64,000 bases of DNA from Flavobacterium chryseum (GCF_004362015.1 NZ_SNWW01000006.1:1-64000), one strand, 5' to 3'. Numbered from the stretch's first letter, positions 18,144-27,329 are shown. The notes: generated from the letters alone by a model not told the origin. Program-made: numbers and translations.

Positions 18144-18869
18144 ATGAAATCAATCATTTTACGAGAAATAAAATCCTTTTTTGGCTCTCCTATTGGCTAT
18201 TTGGTCATTGCTATTTTCTTAATTAGCAACGGACTATTTTTATGGGTTTTTGAAGGAGATTACAATATTTTAAATACAGGTTATGCTGATTTGACTCCGT
18301 TTTTCACTTTGGCGCCCTGGATTCTAATTTTTCTGATTCCGGCCGTAACGATGAGAAGTTTCTCTGATGAAAAAAAACAAGGAACATTAGAATTGCTTTT
18401 AACCAAACCATTATCGATTTGGGAAATCGTAAACGGAAAATTTTTAGGATCTTTATTATTGATTATTTTAGCAATTGTTCCCACATTTATATATGTAAAA
18501 GTACTTTCGAATTTGGGTTCTCCTGAAGGAAATATCGATATGGGAAGCACAATTGGTTCTTATTTCGGTTTGTTGTTTTTAATCGCTGCTTATTCTGCTA
18601 TCGGAATTTTTACTTCTACCCTGTCAGAAAATCAAATTGTGGCTTTTATCATTGCCGTTTTTTTATGCTTTGTTTTTTATTTTGGTTTTGAAGCATTGGC
18701 TACATTAATTCCGGGATCTTCAACCCTTATTTCAGCATTTGGTATGCAGGATCATTTTAAAAGTATGAGTCGGGGCGTTATCGATACTCGTGATGTTATT
18801 TATTTTTTAAGTATCACGGTTTTGTTTTTGTCTTTTACTGTTTATCAATTAAAATCTTTTAAAGCGTAA
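18144..18869 (+). CDS. gldF: Gliding motility ABC transporter permease GldF
   Basis: 241 residues with six predicted transmembrane segments (first about 18-38, last about 220-237) in an ABC-2-type permease fold. In Flavobacterium johnsoniae GldA, GldF and GldG form an ABC transporter needed for gliding. The identity rests on fold, length and on the gldG gene whose ATG overlaps the stop codon by 1 nt (18869). The ATPase gldA is not in this window. Confidence 0.9.
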   Translation: MKSIILREIKSFFGSPIGYLVIAIFLISNGLFLWVFEGDYNILNTGYADLTPFFTLAPWILIFLIPAVTMRSFSDEKKQGTLELLLTKPLSIWEIVNGKFLGSLLLIILAIVPTFIYVKVLSNLGSPEGNIDMGSTIGSYFGLLFLIAAYSAIGIFTSTLSENQIVAFIIAVFLCFVFYFGFEALATLIPGSSTLISAFGMQDHFKSMSRGVIDTRDVIYFLSITVLFLSFTVYQLKSFKA

Positions 18870-20554
18870 TGAAAGCATCTACTCAACAAAATATCAAAAC
18901 GTTAGGTATTACCGTTTTCGTTTTAATCGTTTTAAATGTTCTAGGAAGTTTGTTTTTCCACCGATTTGATTTAACCAAAGACAAGCGATATACATTATCT
19001 GAAACTTCTTTACAAATCGTAAAACAGGTTAAAAATCCGTTGTCGATTAAGATTTATATGCAAGGTGATTTGCCGGCAGATTTCAGACGTTTGCAACAGG
19101 AAACCAAACAATTATTAGAAGAATTTCAGGCTTATAATAGCAATATTGTTTTCGAATTTGTAAATCCGATGGAAAACGAAGACGAAAGTATGGCCGTCGT
19201 AAAATCGCTTTATCAAAAAGGACTTACACCAATAAACATTACGGTTGACGATAAAGGAAAACAATCGCAGGCAATGGTATTCCCGTGGGCTGTTGCAGTT
19301 TACAACAATAAAGAAGTTAATATTCCATTATTGAAAAACATAATGGGCGCTTCGACTACGCAAAAAGTAATTGGATCAATTCAGCATTTAGAATATTCAA
19401 TTGCCGATGCCATTAATAAAATCAGCAAAGACAGACAAAAGAAAGTTGCGATCATCAAAGGAAATGGCGAATTACATGAAGTTCACATTGCCAATATGTT
19501 GAAGCAAATTAAAGAAAGCTATTATATCGGGCCTTTTACATTAGACTCTGTTGCTAAAAATGCGACAGGAACTTTAGAGGCTTTGAAGAAATATGATCTT
19601 GCGATTATTTCAAAACCAACTGAAACTTTTTCTGACGAAGAAAAACAGGTTTTAGATCAGTTTATCATGAATGGCGGAAAAACATTGTGGTTAATCGATC
19701 AGGTTGCGGCCGATATGGACAGTTTATACAATCAATCCGGAGCAACTTTAGCATATCCGAGAGATTTGAATTTGAATGATATGTTCTTTAAATATGGATT
19801 TAGAATTAATCCCGATTTAATAAAAGACGAACAAGGAAGTCCGATAAAATTAGCCACAGGTGAGCAAGGAAGCGCCACACAATATCAGGAATTTATCTGG
19901 AAATATGCTCCACAAGTGTATCCAACGAGCAAACATCCAATTGTAAAAAATTTAGGTGGAATAAAATTCGATTTCGCAAATCCGATTGACACCTTGAAAA
20001 ACGGAATCAAAAAAACGGTTCTATTGCAATCTTCTCAATATTCTAAAAAAATTGGAACTCCGGTTGAAGTTAATTTGAACATCGTAACAGAGCAAACCTC
20101 TCCTCAGGATTATATAAATAAAGGAAATTTACCTTTAGCTGTTTTATTAGAAGGAAGTTTTCATTCCGTTTTTGAGAATCGCGTTTTACCTTTCAAAGAA
20201 GATTCATTTCAGGCAAAAGGAAAACCTACAAAAATGATTGTAATTTCTGATGGAGATTTAGCAAGAAATCAATTAGATAAAAACCTGATGCCGGTTGAAT
20301 TAGGTTATGATCAGCGCACAGGAAACCTGTATGATAATAAAGATTTTATGATGAATTGCGTTAATTATTTACTGGATGATACCGGACTTATTAACATTAG
20401 AAGCAAAGATTTAGAATTGCCATTATTAGATAAGGAAAAAGTTTACGAAAATTATAGTCTTACACAATTCATAACTATCGGACTTCCAATTCTAATTTTA
20501 TTGGTTTTTGGATTGGCTTTTACCTACATACGCAAAAGAAAATATAGCAAATAG
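18869..20554 (+). CDS. gldG: Gliding motility ABC transporter component GldG
   Basis: 561 residues. One N-terminal transmembrane helix (about 12-31) is followed by a large extracytoplasmic domain starting RFDLTKDKRYTLSETS, the usual GldG opening, and one C-terminal helix (about 530-555) with a short basic tail. It belongs to the GldG/ABC_transp_aux family and partners GldF. Translationally coupled to gldF. Its loss abolishes gliding in F. johnsoniae (established there, inferred here). Confidence 0.92.
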   Translation: MKASTQQNIKTLGITVFVLIVLNVLGSLFFHRFDLTKDKRYTLSETSLQIVKQVKNPLSIKIYMQGDLPADFRRLQQETKQLLEEFQAYNSNIVFEFVNPMENEDESMAVVKSLYQKGLTPINITVDDKGKQSQAMVFPWAVAVYNNKEVNIPLLKNIMGASTTQKVIGSIQHLEYSIADAINKISKDRQKKVAIIKGNGELHEVHIANMLKQIKESYYIGPFTLDSVAKNATGTLEALKKYDLAIISKPTETFSDEEKQVLDQFIMNGGKTLWLIDQVAADMDSLYNQSGATLAYPRDLNLNDMFFKYGFRINPDLIKDEQGSPIKLATGEQGSATQYQEFIWKYAPQVYPTSKHPIVKNLGGIKFDFANPIDTLKNGIKKTVLLQSSQYSKKIGTPVEVNLNIVTEQTSPQDYINKGNLPLAVLLEGSFHSVFENRVLPFKEDSFQAKGKPTKMIVISDGDLARNQLDKNLMPVELGYDQRTGNLYDNKDFMMNCVNYLLDDTGLINIRSKDLELPLLDKEKVYENYSLTQFITIGLPILILLVFGLAFTYIRKRKYSK

Positions 20555-20569
20555 ATGTTAATAAAAAAA

Positions 20570-20601
20570 TTGCAATACTAAAATTGTTTGCGATATATTT
20601 G
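20570..20601 (+). promoter_or_regulatory. dnaN promoter
   Basis: A -33 TTG (20570-20572) and a -7 TATATTTG (20594-20601) are separated by 21 nt, close to the Bacteroidota optimum. The predicted transcript starts near 20607, inside the upstream extension of the dnaN reading frame, which supports the ATG at 20661. Confidence 0.65.
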
Positions 20602-20660
20602 TAAAATCTATCTTAGTGGAAGAAAAACTAAGGAAAAGAGAAAAAAATAAAACAAAAGAG

Positions 20661-21779
20661 ATGAAATTTATAGTATCGAGTTCGTACTTATTAAAACAAT
20701 TACAAGTTTTAGGTAGTGTAATTAACAGTAACAATACGTTGCCTATTTTAGATAACTTTTTATTTGAACTAGACAACAATGAATTGACAGTTTCGGCTTC
20801 AGATCTTGAAACTACAATGTCTGCTACATTATCAATTGATTCTACAAGTAAAGGAAGCGTGGCTGTGCCTGCAAAACTTTTGCTTGAAATTTTGAAAACG
20901 TTTCCGGAACAACCTTTAACTTTTACAGTTGAAGAAAACAATACAGTCGAAATTAGCTCAAACTCAGGAAAATATGCATTAGCATATGCTGCCGGAGAAG
21001 AATTCCCAAAATCAGTACACCTTGAAGATCCGTCTGTAACACTTGTTCCTGCTCATATTTTGGCAACTGCTGTAAGCAAAACTATCTTTGCTGCAGGAAA
21101 TGATGATTTACGTCCGGTAATGTCCGGTGTTTTCTTTCAGTTCTCTCCAGAAGGTCTAACATTTGTTGCAACAGATGCTCATAAATTGGTAAAATACGCT
21201 CGTACAGATGTAAAAGCATCTCAGGTTGCAGATTTTATTATGCCTAAAAAACCTTTAAACATTTTAAAAAGTATTTTAGGAACTTCTGATGCTGAAGTAA
21301 AAATTGAATACAACGATTCGAATGCGACTTTCTCATTTGATAATTATATTTTGATGTGTCGTTTAATTGATGGAAAATATCCAAACTATGAAGCGGTAAT
21401 TCCAAAAGAAAATCCAAATAAATTAATGATTGATCGTTCTTTATTTTTAAGTTCAGTTCGTCGTGTTGCGATTTTCTCAAACAAAACTACACACCAAATT
21501 CGCTTAAAAATTGCCGGAGCTGAATTAAATGTTTCTGCAGAAGATATCGATTACTCAAACAAAGCTGAGGAAAGACTAACTTGTGATTATCAAGGAGATG
21601 ATCTTCAAATTGGTTTCAACTCTCGTTTTTTAACAGAAATGTTGACTAACTTACAATCTGACATGATTATGTTAGAAATGTCATTACCAAACAGAGCCGG
21701 GATTCTTACACCAGTTGATGGTTTAGAAGAAGGCGAAACTGTTACTATGTTGGTAATGCCTGTAATGTTAAATAGTTAA
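20661..21779 (+). CDS. dnaN: DNA polymerase III sliding clamp, beta subunit
   Basis: 372 residues from the chosen ATG (MKFIVSSSYLLKQL), the standard N terminus and length. Three clamp domains are visible, with TLPILDNFLFEL, the RPVMSGVFF segment and the C-terminal LVMPVML. It forms the ring dimer that tethers the replicative polymerase. The reading frame is open 45 nt upstream, but that extension is Lys/Glu-rich and precedes the likely transcription start. It lies directly after gldG and not beside dnaA. Confidence 0.96.
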   Translation: MKFIVSSSYLLKQLQVLGSVINSNNTLPILDNFLFELDNNELTVSASDLETTMSATLSIDSTSKGSVAVPAKLLLEILKTFPEQPLTFTVEENNTVEISSNSGKYALAYAAGEEFPKSVHLEDPSVTLVPAHILATAVSKTIFAAGNDDLRPVMSGVFFQFSPEGLTFVATDAHKLVKYARTDVKASQVADFIMPKKPLNILKSILGTSDAEVKIEYNDSNATFSFDNYILMCRLIDGKYPNYEAVIPKENPNKLMIDRSLFLSSVRRVAIFSNKTTHQIRLKIAGAELNVSAEDIDYSNKAEERLTCDYQGDDLQIGFNSRFLTEMLTNLQSDMIMLEMSLPNRAGILTPVDGLEEGETVTMLVMPVMLNS

Positions 21780-21884
21780 CATCAAAACTTCTTTTTGTTA
21801 CAGGGATTTTTTTTAGTTTCAGATTAAAGACATATCATTGTAAAAAAAAAACATCGCTATTAACCAACCATTTTTTATACCTAG

Positions 21885-21916
21885 AAACCGCAATTCTTTC
21901 AAGAGAATTGCGGTTT
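21885..21916 (+). terminator. Terminator downstream of dnaN
   Basis: AAACCGCAATTCT (21885-21897) pairs with AGAATTGCGGTTT (21904-21916), followed by a T-run. It lies 106 nt after the dnaN stop codon. Confidence 0.8.
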
Positions 21917-21995
21917 TTTATTTTGAGGATTTTTTTTGTTTCAAGTCTCAGATTTCAGGTTGAAATGCTATTAAGGCTTGTGTAGATTTTTACCA

Positions 21996-22080
21996 CGAAG
22001 TTCGCAAAAGTTTTTTTACTCAGACTGTATTCACAAACGCGAAGAACGCAAAGCTTTGTGTAAAAACTTTGCGAACTTCG
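21996..22080. repeat. Long imperfect inverted repeat of the GCAAAG/TTCGCG type
   Basis: Arms 21996-22019 and 22060-22080 pair over about 20 bp (CGAAGTTCGCAAAAG against CTTTGCGAACTTCG). Related GCAAAGTTCGCAAA text occurs at about 18013-18080. I recall such 'cgcaaag...ttcgcg' sequences as dispersed intergenic repeats in Flavobacterium. The 385-bp gap 21780-22164 holds only this, the dnaN terminator and the next promoter. Confidence 0.5.
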
Positions 22081-22152
22081 CGTAAACCTTTGTGACTTTG
22101 CGGTAGAAAAACACAATGCAGGCAAATTGGAAACCTGAAACAAATTTTTACT

Positions 22153-22160
22153 TAACTTTG
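22153..22160 (+). promoter_or_regulatory. -7 box for the DsbA-like gene, leaderless
   Basis: TAACTTTG ends only 4 nt before the ATG at 22165, so transcription should start at or within a few nucleotides of the start codon. Confidence 0.55.
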
Positions 22161-22164
22161 TATT

Positions 22165-22794
22165 ATGAAAATAGAAATTTGGTCGGACATCATGTGTCCG
22201 TTTTGTTATATCGGAAAAAGACAACTGGAAACAGCTTTAGCTGAATTTCCAAATGGTGAATTTGAAATTGAGTGGAAAAGTTTTCAGCTTGACCCAACTA
22301 TTACGCCGCAATCAGGAAAAGATGTTTATACGTTCCTAGCTGAACGAAAAGAAATTTCAGTTGAGCAATCAATAGAAATGCATAAAGGTGTGGTAGAACG
22401 CGCAAAAAGCGTTGGTTTAGACTATCACTTTGATAAAGCTATTATTTCAAATTCTCTAACCTCGCATCGTATCATACAACTGGCCAAAACCAAAAAATTA
22501 GGCGATGAAATGGAAGAAGTTTTCTTTAAAGCTTATTTTACTGAAGGTAGAGACTTAAACAACTCTGAAACTTTAATTGAATTGGCTGTTAAAGCTGGTT
22601 TAGATTCAAATGAAGTTAAAGAAGTTATAGAGAATGAAAGCTTGTTTTTAAAAGACGTAAAAGCAGATATTAGCGAAGCACAGGAAATTGGTGTTCAAGG
22701 AGTTCCTTTTTTTGTTTTTGATCGAAAATATGCCGTTTCCGGGGCACAGCCTGTTGAAGCTTTTGTGAATACGATTCGAGAAGTACAGAAATAA
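22165..22794 (+). CDS. DsbA-family oxidoreductase (FrnE-like)
   Basis: 209 residues, cytosolic (no signal peptide). Thioredoxin-fold active site C11-P-F-C14 in DIMCPFCYIGKRQ, and the cis-Pro loop GVQGVPFFVFD near residue 180. Length and the SLTSHRIIQLAK helical insert match the FrnE/2-hydroxychromene-isomerase-like branch, a family with thiol redox or isomerase roles in the cytosol. The transcript is probably leaderless. It converges with the MutS-like gene. Confidence 0.88.
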   Translation: MKIEIWSDIMCPFCYIGKRQLETALAEFPNGEFEIEWKSFQLDPTITPQSGKDVYTFLAERKEISVEQSIEMHKGVVERAKSVGLDYHFDKAIISNSLTSHRIIQLAKTKKLGDEMEEVFFKAYFTEGRDLNNSETLIELAVKAGLDSNEVKEVIENESLFLKDVKADISEAQEIGVQGVPFFVFDRKYAVSGAQPVEAFVNTIREVQK

Positions 22795-22937
22795 TTTTAG
22801 ATTTTAGATTTTAGATTTTAGATTTTAGATTTTAGATTTTAGATTTTTCACTTTGTGGTTACTTTGCGCTCTTCGACTTCGCTCAGAATGACACACGAAA
22901 TCAAAAATCTAAAATCTAAAATCTAAAATTCTAAATC
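22794..22937. repeat. Heptamer arrays in inverted orientation
   Basis: About seven copies of ATTTTAG (22794-22843) are followed after roughly 60 nt by CTAAAAT copies (about 22907-22931), so the two arrays can fold into one long AT-rich hairpin between convergent genes. Shorter AATCTAAAATC runs occur at 17644-17676. Between the arrays is a CTTCGACTTCGCTCAGAATG segment, a string I recall as dispersed in many genomes. Confidence 0.55.
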
Positions 22938-24703
22938 ACTCCCATTTTCTTCATCAAAAAAGTGGCGCTTTTATTTTTACAGATTCCATTGCGGAGTTTA
23001 TAATCAAAATGAAGTTCATTGTTTTGAATTTCAACTTCAAAACATTGATTCGTTAGAATATCAGGATATTCATTTGTTGTCAGGCACACTTCGATATCGT
23101 GCGTCGCGATGGCTCCAATTGCTTTTTTGGCGATAATCTTTTTCACTACTTCAATTGTTCCGTTTCGTTTATCATCAGAGTTTGTTCCTCTTAAAATTTC
23201 ATCTAATAACACAAAAGCAGGTTTGTCTTCGAGAGCATCCATAATTTGTTTTAAATGCTTAATTTCGGCAAAAAAGTAAGATTCACTATCAGCTAAAGAA
23301 TCTGATAATCGCATTGAAACCAAAACTGGCAATGGATGAATGTTAGCTTCTGAAGCACAGACAACAGAACCAATTCCACTTAAAACCATATTTACGCCTA
23401 AACTCCTTAAAAAAGTACTTTTTCCAGACATATTTGAGCCCGTTAAAATCATAAAGGATTCAGGATAAAAATGCGTATCATTCCCTACTCTCGTTAGTGG
23501 ATTTAACAGTGGATGACCCAAATCTTTAAACCCAATTTTGTATTCTGAATTAATTTCAGGGAAAACAAAATCAGGATTATTATAGGCCAAATTAGCCAAA
23601 CTATTCAAAGCTTCGAATTCACCAATGATGTTAATCCATTTTTCGATTTCGTCGGAATAATTTTCTTTCCATTTCAAAAGTGCTCTTAAAACATGAAGAT
23701 TAAATAAAAATGTACCGTTAAACGCAATTGCTGTAACAAAATTGCTAATCGTGTCCATTCTGGAAAACAATTCCGAGAGTTGTTTTAAATGCGCGCTGGC
23801 AGCAGTGTTTTTAAAAAGCAATTGCTGTTGTAAATCAATTAGTTTTTTTGATTGAAATTTTTCAGTTTCTATTTTCCGAACTAATAAACTGTATTGCTTG
23901 ATAATTTTATCAACGTTATCTGCCTGGGCAATTTCAGATTGAATTCGTTTTAATGATTTTCCTAAAACAATCATATTGGCAATAAAAACATAAGTCAAAT
24001 ACGATAATAATATTGTTTTTGAAGTTATTAAATAAGCGATTAAAAGACCAAAAAATAAAGTTGGCATAATAAGCGAAAGCGCAATTAAAACTTTAGGTAG
24101 TGAATTATTTTGAAATGATTTCCAGTACATTATCGAATCATAAGAATTCTTCGTGTCATTACTGACAGTGGCAAGCGCTAAAAAATCCTGTCTCCAGTCG
24201 ATCTTAGATTTTAGTTCACTAATTGCTTCTTGATTTTCTAAAATAATTTCATTGGAAAACTGTGTGAGCAACTGATTAGCCAATGTTTTTTTTCCGATAA
24301 AAGTGGCTGTTCTGTTTAAGTTTTGAAATAATGAATGTTCGCCAAAAATATCTAAATCATACGCATACGGATGATGAAAATCATTAAACTCAATTCCGTT
24401 TTCAAAAGGAAGTTTTTCTCTTTTTAGAAATGAAATTTCATTTTCATTTATTTTTAAAAGTGCTGTAGTAATTTGTTTTTGAAATGACAAACGCGAATGA
24501 ATACGCATTAAAAAAACAAAACCAACAAAAGACAGAAAAGCAAAAGCTACGTAAAGAATTTCATTTGTTTTGATGTAATAAAACAGCAAAAACAAACATA
24601 AAAAAACACTTAACAAACGTAGAATACTTATGCTATTGTACCTTTTATTGATTTTATTAAAAAGTTCAGAATAATGCGCGACTTTATCTTGATATGAATT
24701 CAT
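22931..24703 (-). CDS. Membrane-bound MutS-related ATPase
   Basis: 590 residues. N-terminal transmembrane helices (about 27-45 and 49-67) and a second pair (about 205-250) come before the MutS core. The ATPase has Walker A TGSNMSGKSTFLRS and Walker B AFVLLDEILRGTNS, plus the MutS-type ATHDIEVC switch. The mismatch-recognition domain I is absent and the region before the ATPase is only a short clamp-like helical stretch. This architecture is recurrent in Bacteroidota; DNA repair function is doubtful and no role is established. Confidence 0.85.
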   Translation of the reverse strand: MNSYQDKVAHYSELFNKINKRYNSISILRLLSVFLCLFLLFYYIKTNEILYVAFAFLSFVGFVFLMRIHSRLSFQKQITTALLKINENEISFLKREKLPFENGIEFNDFHHPYAYDLDIFGEHSLFQNLNRTATFIGKKTLANQLLTQFSNEIILENQEAISELKSKIDWRQDFLALATVSNDTKNSYDSIMYWKSFQNNSLPKVLIALSLIMPTLFFGLLIAYLITSKTILLSYLTYVFIANMIVLGKSLKRIQSEIAQADNVDKIIKQYSLLVRKIETEKFQSKKLIDLQQQLLFKNTAASAHLKQLSELFSRMDTISNFVTAIAFNGTFLFNLHVLRALLKWKENYSDEIEKWINIIGEFEALNSLANLAYNNPDFVFPEINSEYKIGFKDLGHPLLNPLTRVGNDTHFYPESFMILTGSNMSGKSTFLRSLGVNMVLSGIGSVVCASEANIHPLPVLVSMRLSDSLADSESYFFAEIKHLKQIMDALEDKPAFVLLDEILRGTNSDDKRNGTIEVVKKIIAKKAIGAIATHDIEVCLTTNEYPDILTNQCFEVEIQNNELHFDYKLRNGICKNKSATFLMKKMGVI

Positions 24704-24772
24704 TTTATTGATTTGATGAAATACAAATATAGGTTTTGAATCATAAAATCAATAGTAAAAAAAGACTGAATT

Positions 24773-25606
24773 TTAGTTCTCGTGCATAACTAAAACAGGC
24801 ACAGAAACTTGTTTTGCTATTTTTTGAGTAAAACTTGAATCAAAAAGGCTTTCGAAAAAAGATTTTTTATGAGTTATTGTGGTCAGAACGTCTATGTCTT
24901 TATACAGAATAAAATCGATAATAGTCTCTTTTACATTATCGCTCGGAAGGACTAAAAACTCTACATTGTCGTTGGCAAACTCTACTTCCCATTCTTTAAT
25001 AGTAATATCTGCAACATCTGAATGAGAATTTTTTACATACAAACTTTTTACTTTAGCACCTGTTTTTTGGGCTATTTGCAAAACTTTACGCAGTTCTTTT
25101 TTATCTTTTTCACGGTAACGCGTCGTAAATCCGATAGTTTTTATTTTTTTGCACTTTGCGTCGATAGGAACACATAAAACAGGAACTTCAACTCCTGAAA
25201 TTACAGAACTGGTATTAGATCCGAGGAAAAATTTTGTCCAGTCAGAAACGCCCGTGGTACCCATTATTACAAAATCTATTTTATCTTCTTCGACGGCATT
25301 TTTTAAATTATAAATAAGATCACCATCCATCAAACGGTGTTTTATAACAATATCTTCTAAGTTACGTTCCATCGCAATGGTTCGCAGTTTTGGAATTTCA
25401 TCTTTAAATACTTCAAATTTTGACAATTCTATCGAGCTATATATTGATGCATAATTTTCAGGGAAAAACTGACTGTCATAAACCGGAATTTCAAATGTAT
25501 GCAGCAAAATAAGTTCTGCATTAACAATTTTAGCAAATTCTAAAGCATGTACAAAAGCATTTGTTGCAGCTTCAGAAAAATCCGTGGGTACTAATATCTT
25601 TTTCAT
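24773..25606 (-). CDS. Universal stress protein, tandem UspA domains
   Basis: 277 residues with two UspA domains (1-145 and 150-277). The first has the ATP-loop-like signature GTTGVSDWTKFFLGSNTSSVI; the second is degenerate. Cytosolic. Upstream lie a TAAATTTG -7 box and, about 42 nt before the predicted start site, a CTGATAATTATCAG palindrome like an Fnr-class site. That would fit control by a Crp/Fnr-family protein such as the one at 45.2 kb, though this is inference. Confidence 0.88.
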   Translation of the reverse strand: MKKILVPTDFSEAATNAFVHALEFAKIVNAELILLHTFEIPVYDSQFFPENYASIYSSIELSKFEVFKDEIPKLRTIAMERNLEDIVIKHRLMDGDLIYNLKNAVEEDKIDFVIMGTTGVSDWTKFFLGSNTSSVISGVEVPVLCVPIDAKCKKIKTIGFTTRYREKDKKELRKVLQIAQKTGAKVKSLYVKNSHSDVADITIKEWEVEFANDNVEFLVLPSDNVKETIIDFILYKDIDVLTTITHKKSFFESLFDSSFTQKIAKQVSVPVLVMHEN

Positions 25607-25634
25607 TTTGTTTCAGGTTATAAAGTTATTCTCT

Positions 25635-25678
25635 CAAATTTAATCATTCTAAAAACAAACTACTCTGATAATTATCAG
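25635..25678 (-). promoter_or_regulatory. usp promoter with Fnr-type palindrome
   Basis: The minus-strand -7 box TAAATTTG is at 25635-25642. The palindrome CTGATAATTATCAG is at 25665-25678, centred about 42 nt upstream of the predicted start site, the class II activator position. Confidence 0.4.
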
Positions 25679-25777
25679 TAATTTAACATTTAATTTTTCC
25701 TTTTATAAATAGCCTTTTTACTTCTTAAATCTCACTTTTCAGGACAACATCGATTTCAAACTTTGTGCCTTTTTTTA

Positions 25778-25785
25778 TACCTTTG
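25778..25785 (+). promoter_or_regulatory. -7 box for mnmE, leaderless
   Basis: TACCTTTG, an exact TAnnTTTG box, ends 4 nt before the ATG at 25790. This supports the start at 25790 over the frame opening at 25763 and predicts a leaderless mRNA. Confidence 0.6.
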
Positions 25786-25789
25786 CACC

Positions 25790-27190
25790 ATGATAAATCA
25801 AGATTCTATAGTTGCATTGGCAACACCTTCCGGAGCTGGAGCTATTGCCATAATTCGAATTTCAGGTTCTGAAGCAATTACTATCGGAAATTCTGTCTTT
25901 AAATCAATAAAAAACAAGGACTTAACCAAACAAAAAACGCATACTTTGCACTTGGGTCATATTGTTGATGATTCAAAAACACTTGATGAAGTATTGGTTT
26001 CGGTTTTTAAAGGTCCGAACTCCTATACCGGAGAAAATACAATCGAAATTTCCTGCCACGGATCGACTTATATTCAACAGCAAATAATTCAATTGTTATT
26101 GAGAAAAGGCTGTAGAATGGCTGATGCTGGGGAATTTACGTTGAGAGCTTTTTTAAACGGAAAACTTGATTTGTCGCAGGCAGAAGCTGTTGCCGATTTG
26201 ATTTCGTCTGATAATGAAGCATCTCACCAAATTGCAATGCAGCAAATGCGTGGGGGTTTTAGTAATGAAATTGCCAAATTACGCGAAGAGCTTTTAAATT
26301 TTGCCTCTTTAATTGAATTAGAATTAGACTTTGCCGAAGAAGATGTAGAATTTGCTGACCGAACTCAATTTCATGAATTATTAAATAGAATTGAATTTGT
26401 ATTAAAACGTTTAATCGATTCATTTGCAGTTGGAAATGTAATTAAAAACGGAATTCCGGTTGCGATCGTTGGTGAACCAAATGTTGGTAAATCGACATTG
26501 TTAAATGCTTTATTAAACGAAGAACGAGCCATTGTCTCTGACATTGCGGGAACAACCAGAGATACAATTGAAGATGAGTTGGTTATTGGTGGAATTGGTT
26601 TCAGATTTATTGATACTGCGGGAATTCGTGAAACCAAAGATGTAGTTGAAAGTATCGGAATCAAAAAAACTTTCGAAAAAATAGAACAGGCGCAGCTCGT
26701 TATCTATCTTATGGATAGTTTAAAGTTTCAGGTTTCGAGTGCTTCGTTTATAATTGAAATTGAGAAAATAAAAAACAAATATCCCTTAAAAGAAATTTTA
26801 ATTGTTTGTAATAAAATAGATCAGCTTAGTCAGGAACAACTTCAAAATACACGTCAGGAACTTGAAACTTTAAACCTGAAACAAATTTTCCTGAGTGCAA
26901 AAAATAAAGAAGGTGTGGAAGAATTAAAAGATCAATTGCTTTCGTTTGTAAATACCGGAGCCTTAAGAAATAATGAAACTATTGTCACCAATACAAGACA
27001 TTATGATTCTTTATTAAAAGCTTTGGATGAAATACAAAAAGTAAAATTTGGACTTGAAACTAATCTTTCAAGTGATTTAATTGCACTCGATATTCGTGAG
27101 GCCTTGTACCAATTTGGTCTTATTACTGGTCAGGTTTCTAATGACGAATTACTTGGGAATATTTTTGCTAATTTTTGTATTGGGAAATAG
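25790..27190 (+). CDS. mnmE: tRNA uridine-5-carboxymethylaminomethyl(34) synthesis GTPase
   Basis: 466 residues from MINQDSIVALATP, the conserved N terminus. Tetrahydrofolate-binding N-domain (1-120), a helical domain, a G domain with G1 GEPNVGKST, G3 DTAGIRE and G4 NKID, and the C-terminal FCIGK with the catalytic-region Cys. With MnmG it modifies wobble uridine 34 in several tRNAs. Single gene with a strong terminator downstream. Confidence 0.96.
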   Translation: MINQDSIVALATPSGAGAIAIIRISGSEAITIGNSVFKSIKNKDLTKQKTHTLHLGHIVDDSKTLDEVLVSVFKGPNSYTGENTIEISCHGSTYIQQQIIQLLLRKGCRMADAGEFTLRAFLNGKLDLSQAEAVADLISSDNEASHQIAMQQMRGGFSNEIAKLREELLNFASLIELELDFAEEDVEFADRTQFHELLNRIEFVLKRLIDSFAVGNVIKNGIPVAIVGEPNVGKSTLLNALLNEERAIVSDIAGTTRDTIEDELVIGGIGFRFIDTAGIRETKDVVESIGIKKTFEKIEQAQLVIYLMDSLKFQVSSASFIIEIEKIKNKYPLKEILIVCNKIDQLSQEQLQNTRQELETLNLKQIFLSAKNKEGVEELKDQLLSFVNTGALRNNETIVTNTRHYDSLLKALDEIQKVKFGLETNLSSDLIALDIREALYQFGLITGQVSNDELLGNIFANFCIGK

Positions 27191-27217
27191 CACGACAAAA
27201 TATCGCAAAACAACCAT

Positions 27218-27268
27218 AAAAAAAAAGAGTTAAATTATTGACAAACAATATTTTAACTCTTTTTTTTT
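27218..27268 (+). terminator. mnmE terminator
   Basis: An A8GAGTTAAA arm (27218-27234) pairs with TTTAACTC plus a T-run (27252-27268). The loop contains a small ATTG/CAAT stem. Confidence 0.85.
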
Positions 27269-27329
27269 ATTCCTTTTTCTTTTGGATAACTAAGTACATT
27301 ATCTTTTTGACTACGATATTAGGTGTTAT

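Noticed and set aside
21768..21785. AATAGTTAAC at the end of dnaN, like the tandem-site half
   Set aside because: No second half-site 21 bp away and no GGAA; it is the coding end of dnaN.
22794..22937. Possible CRISPR-like array
   Set aside because: The repeats are 7-nt low-complexity units without spacers, and no cas genes are present.
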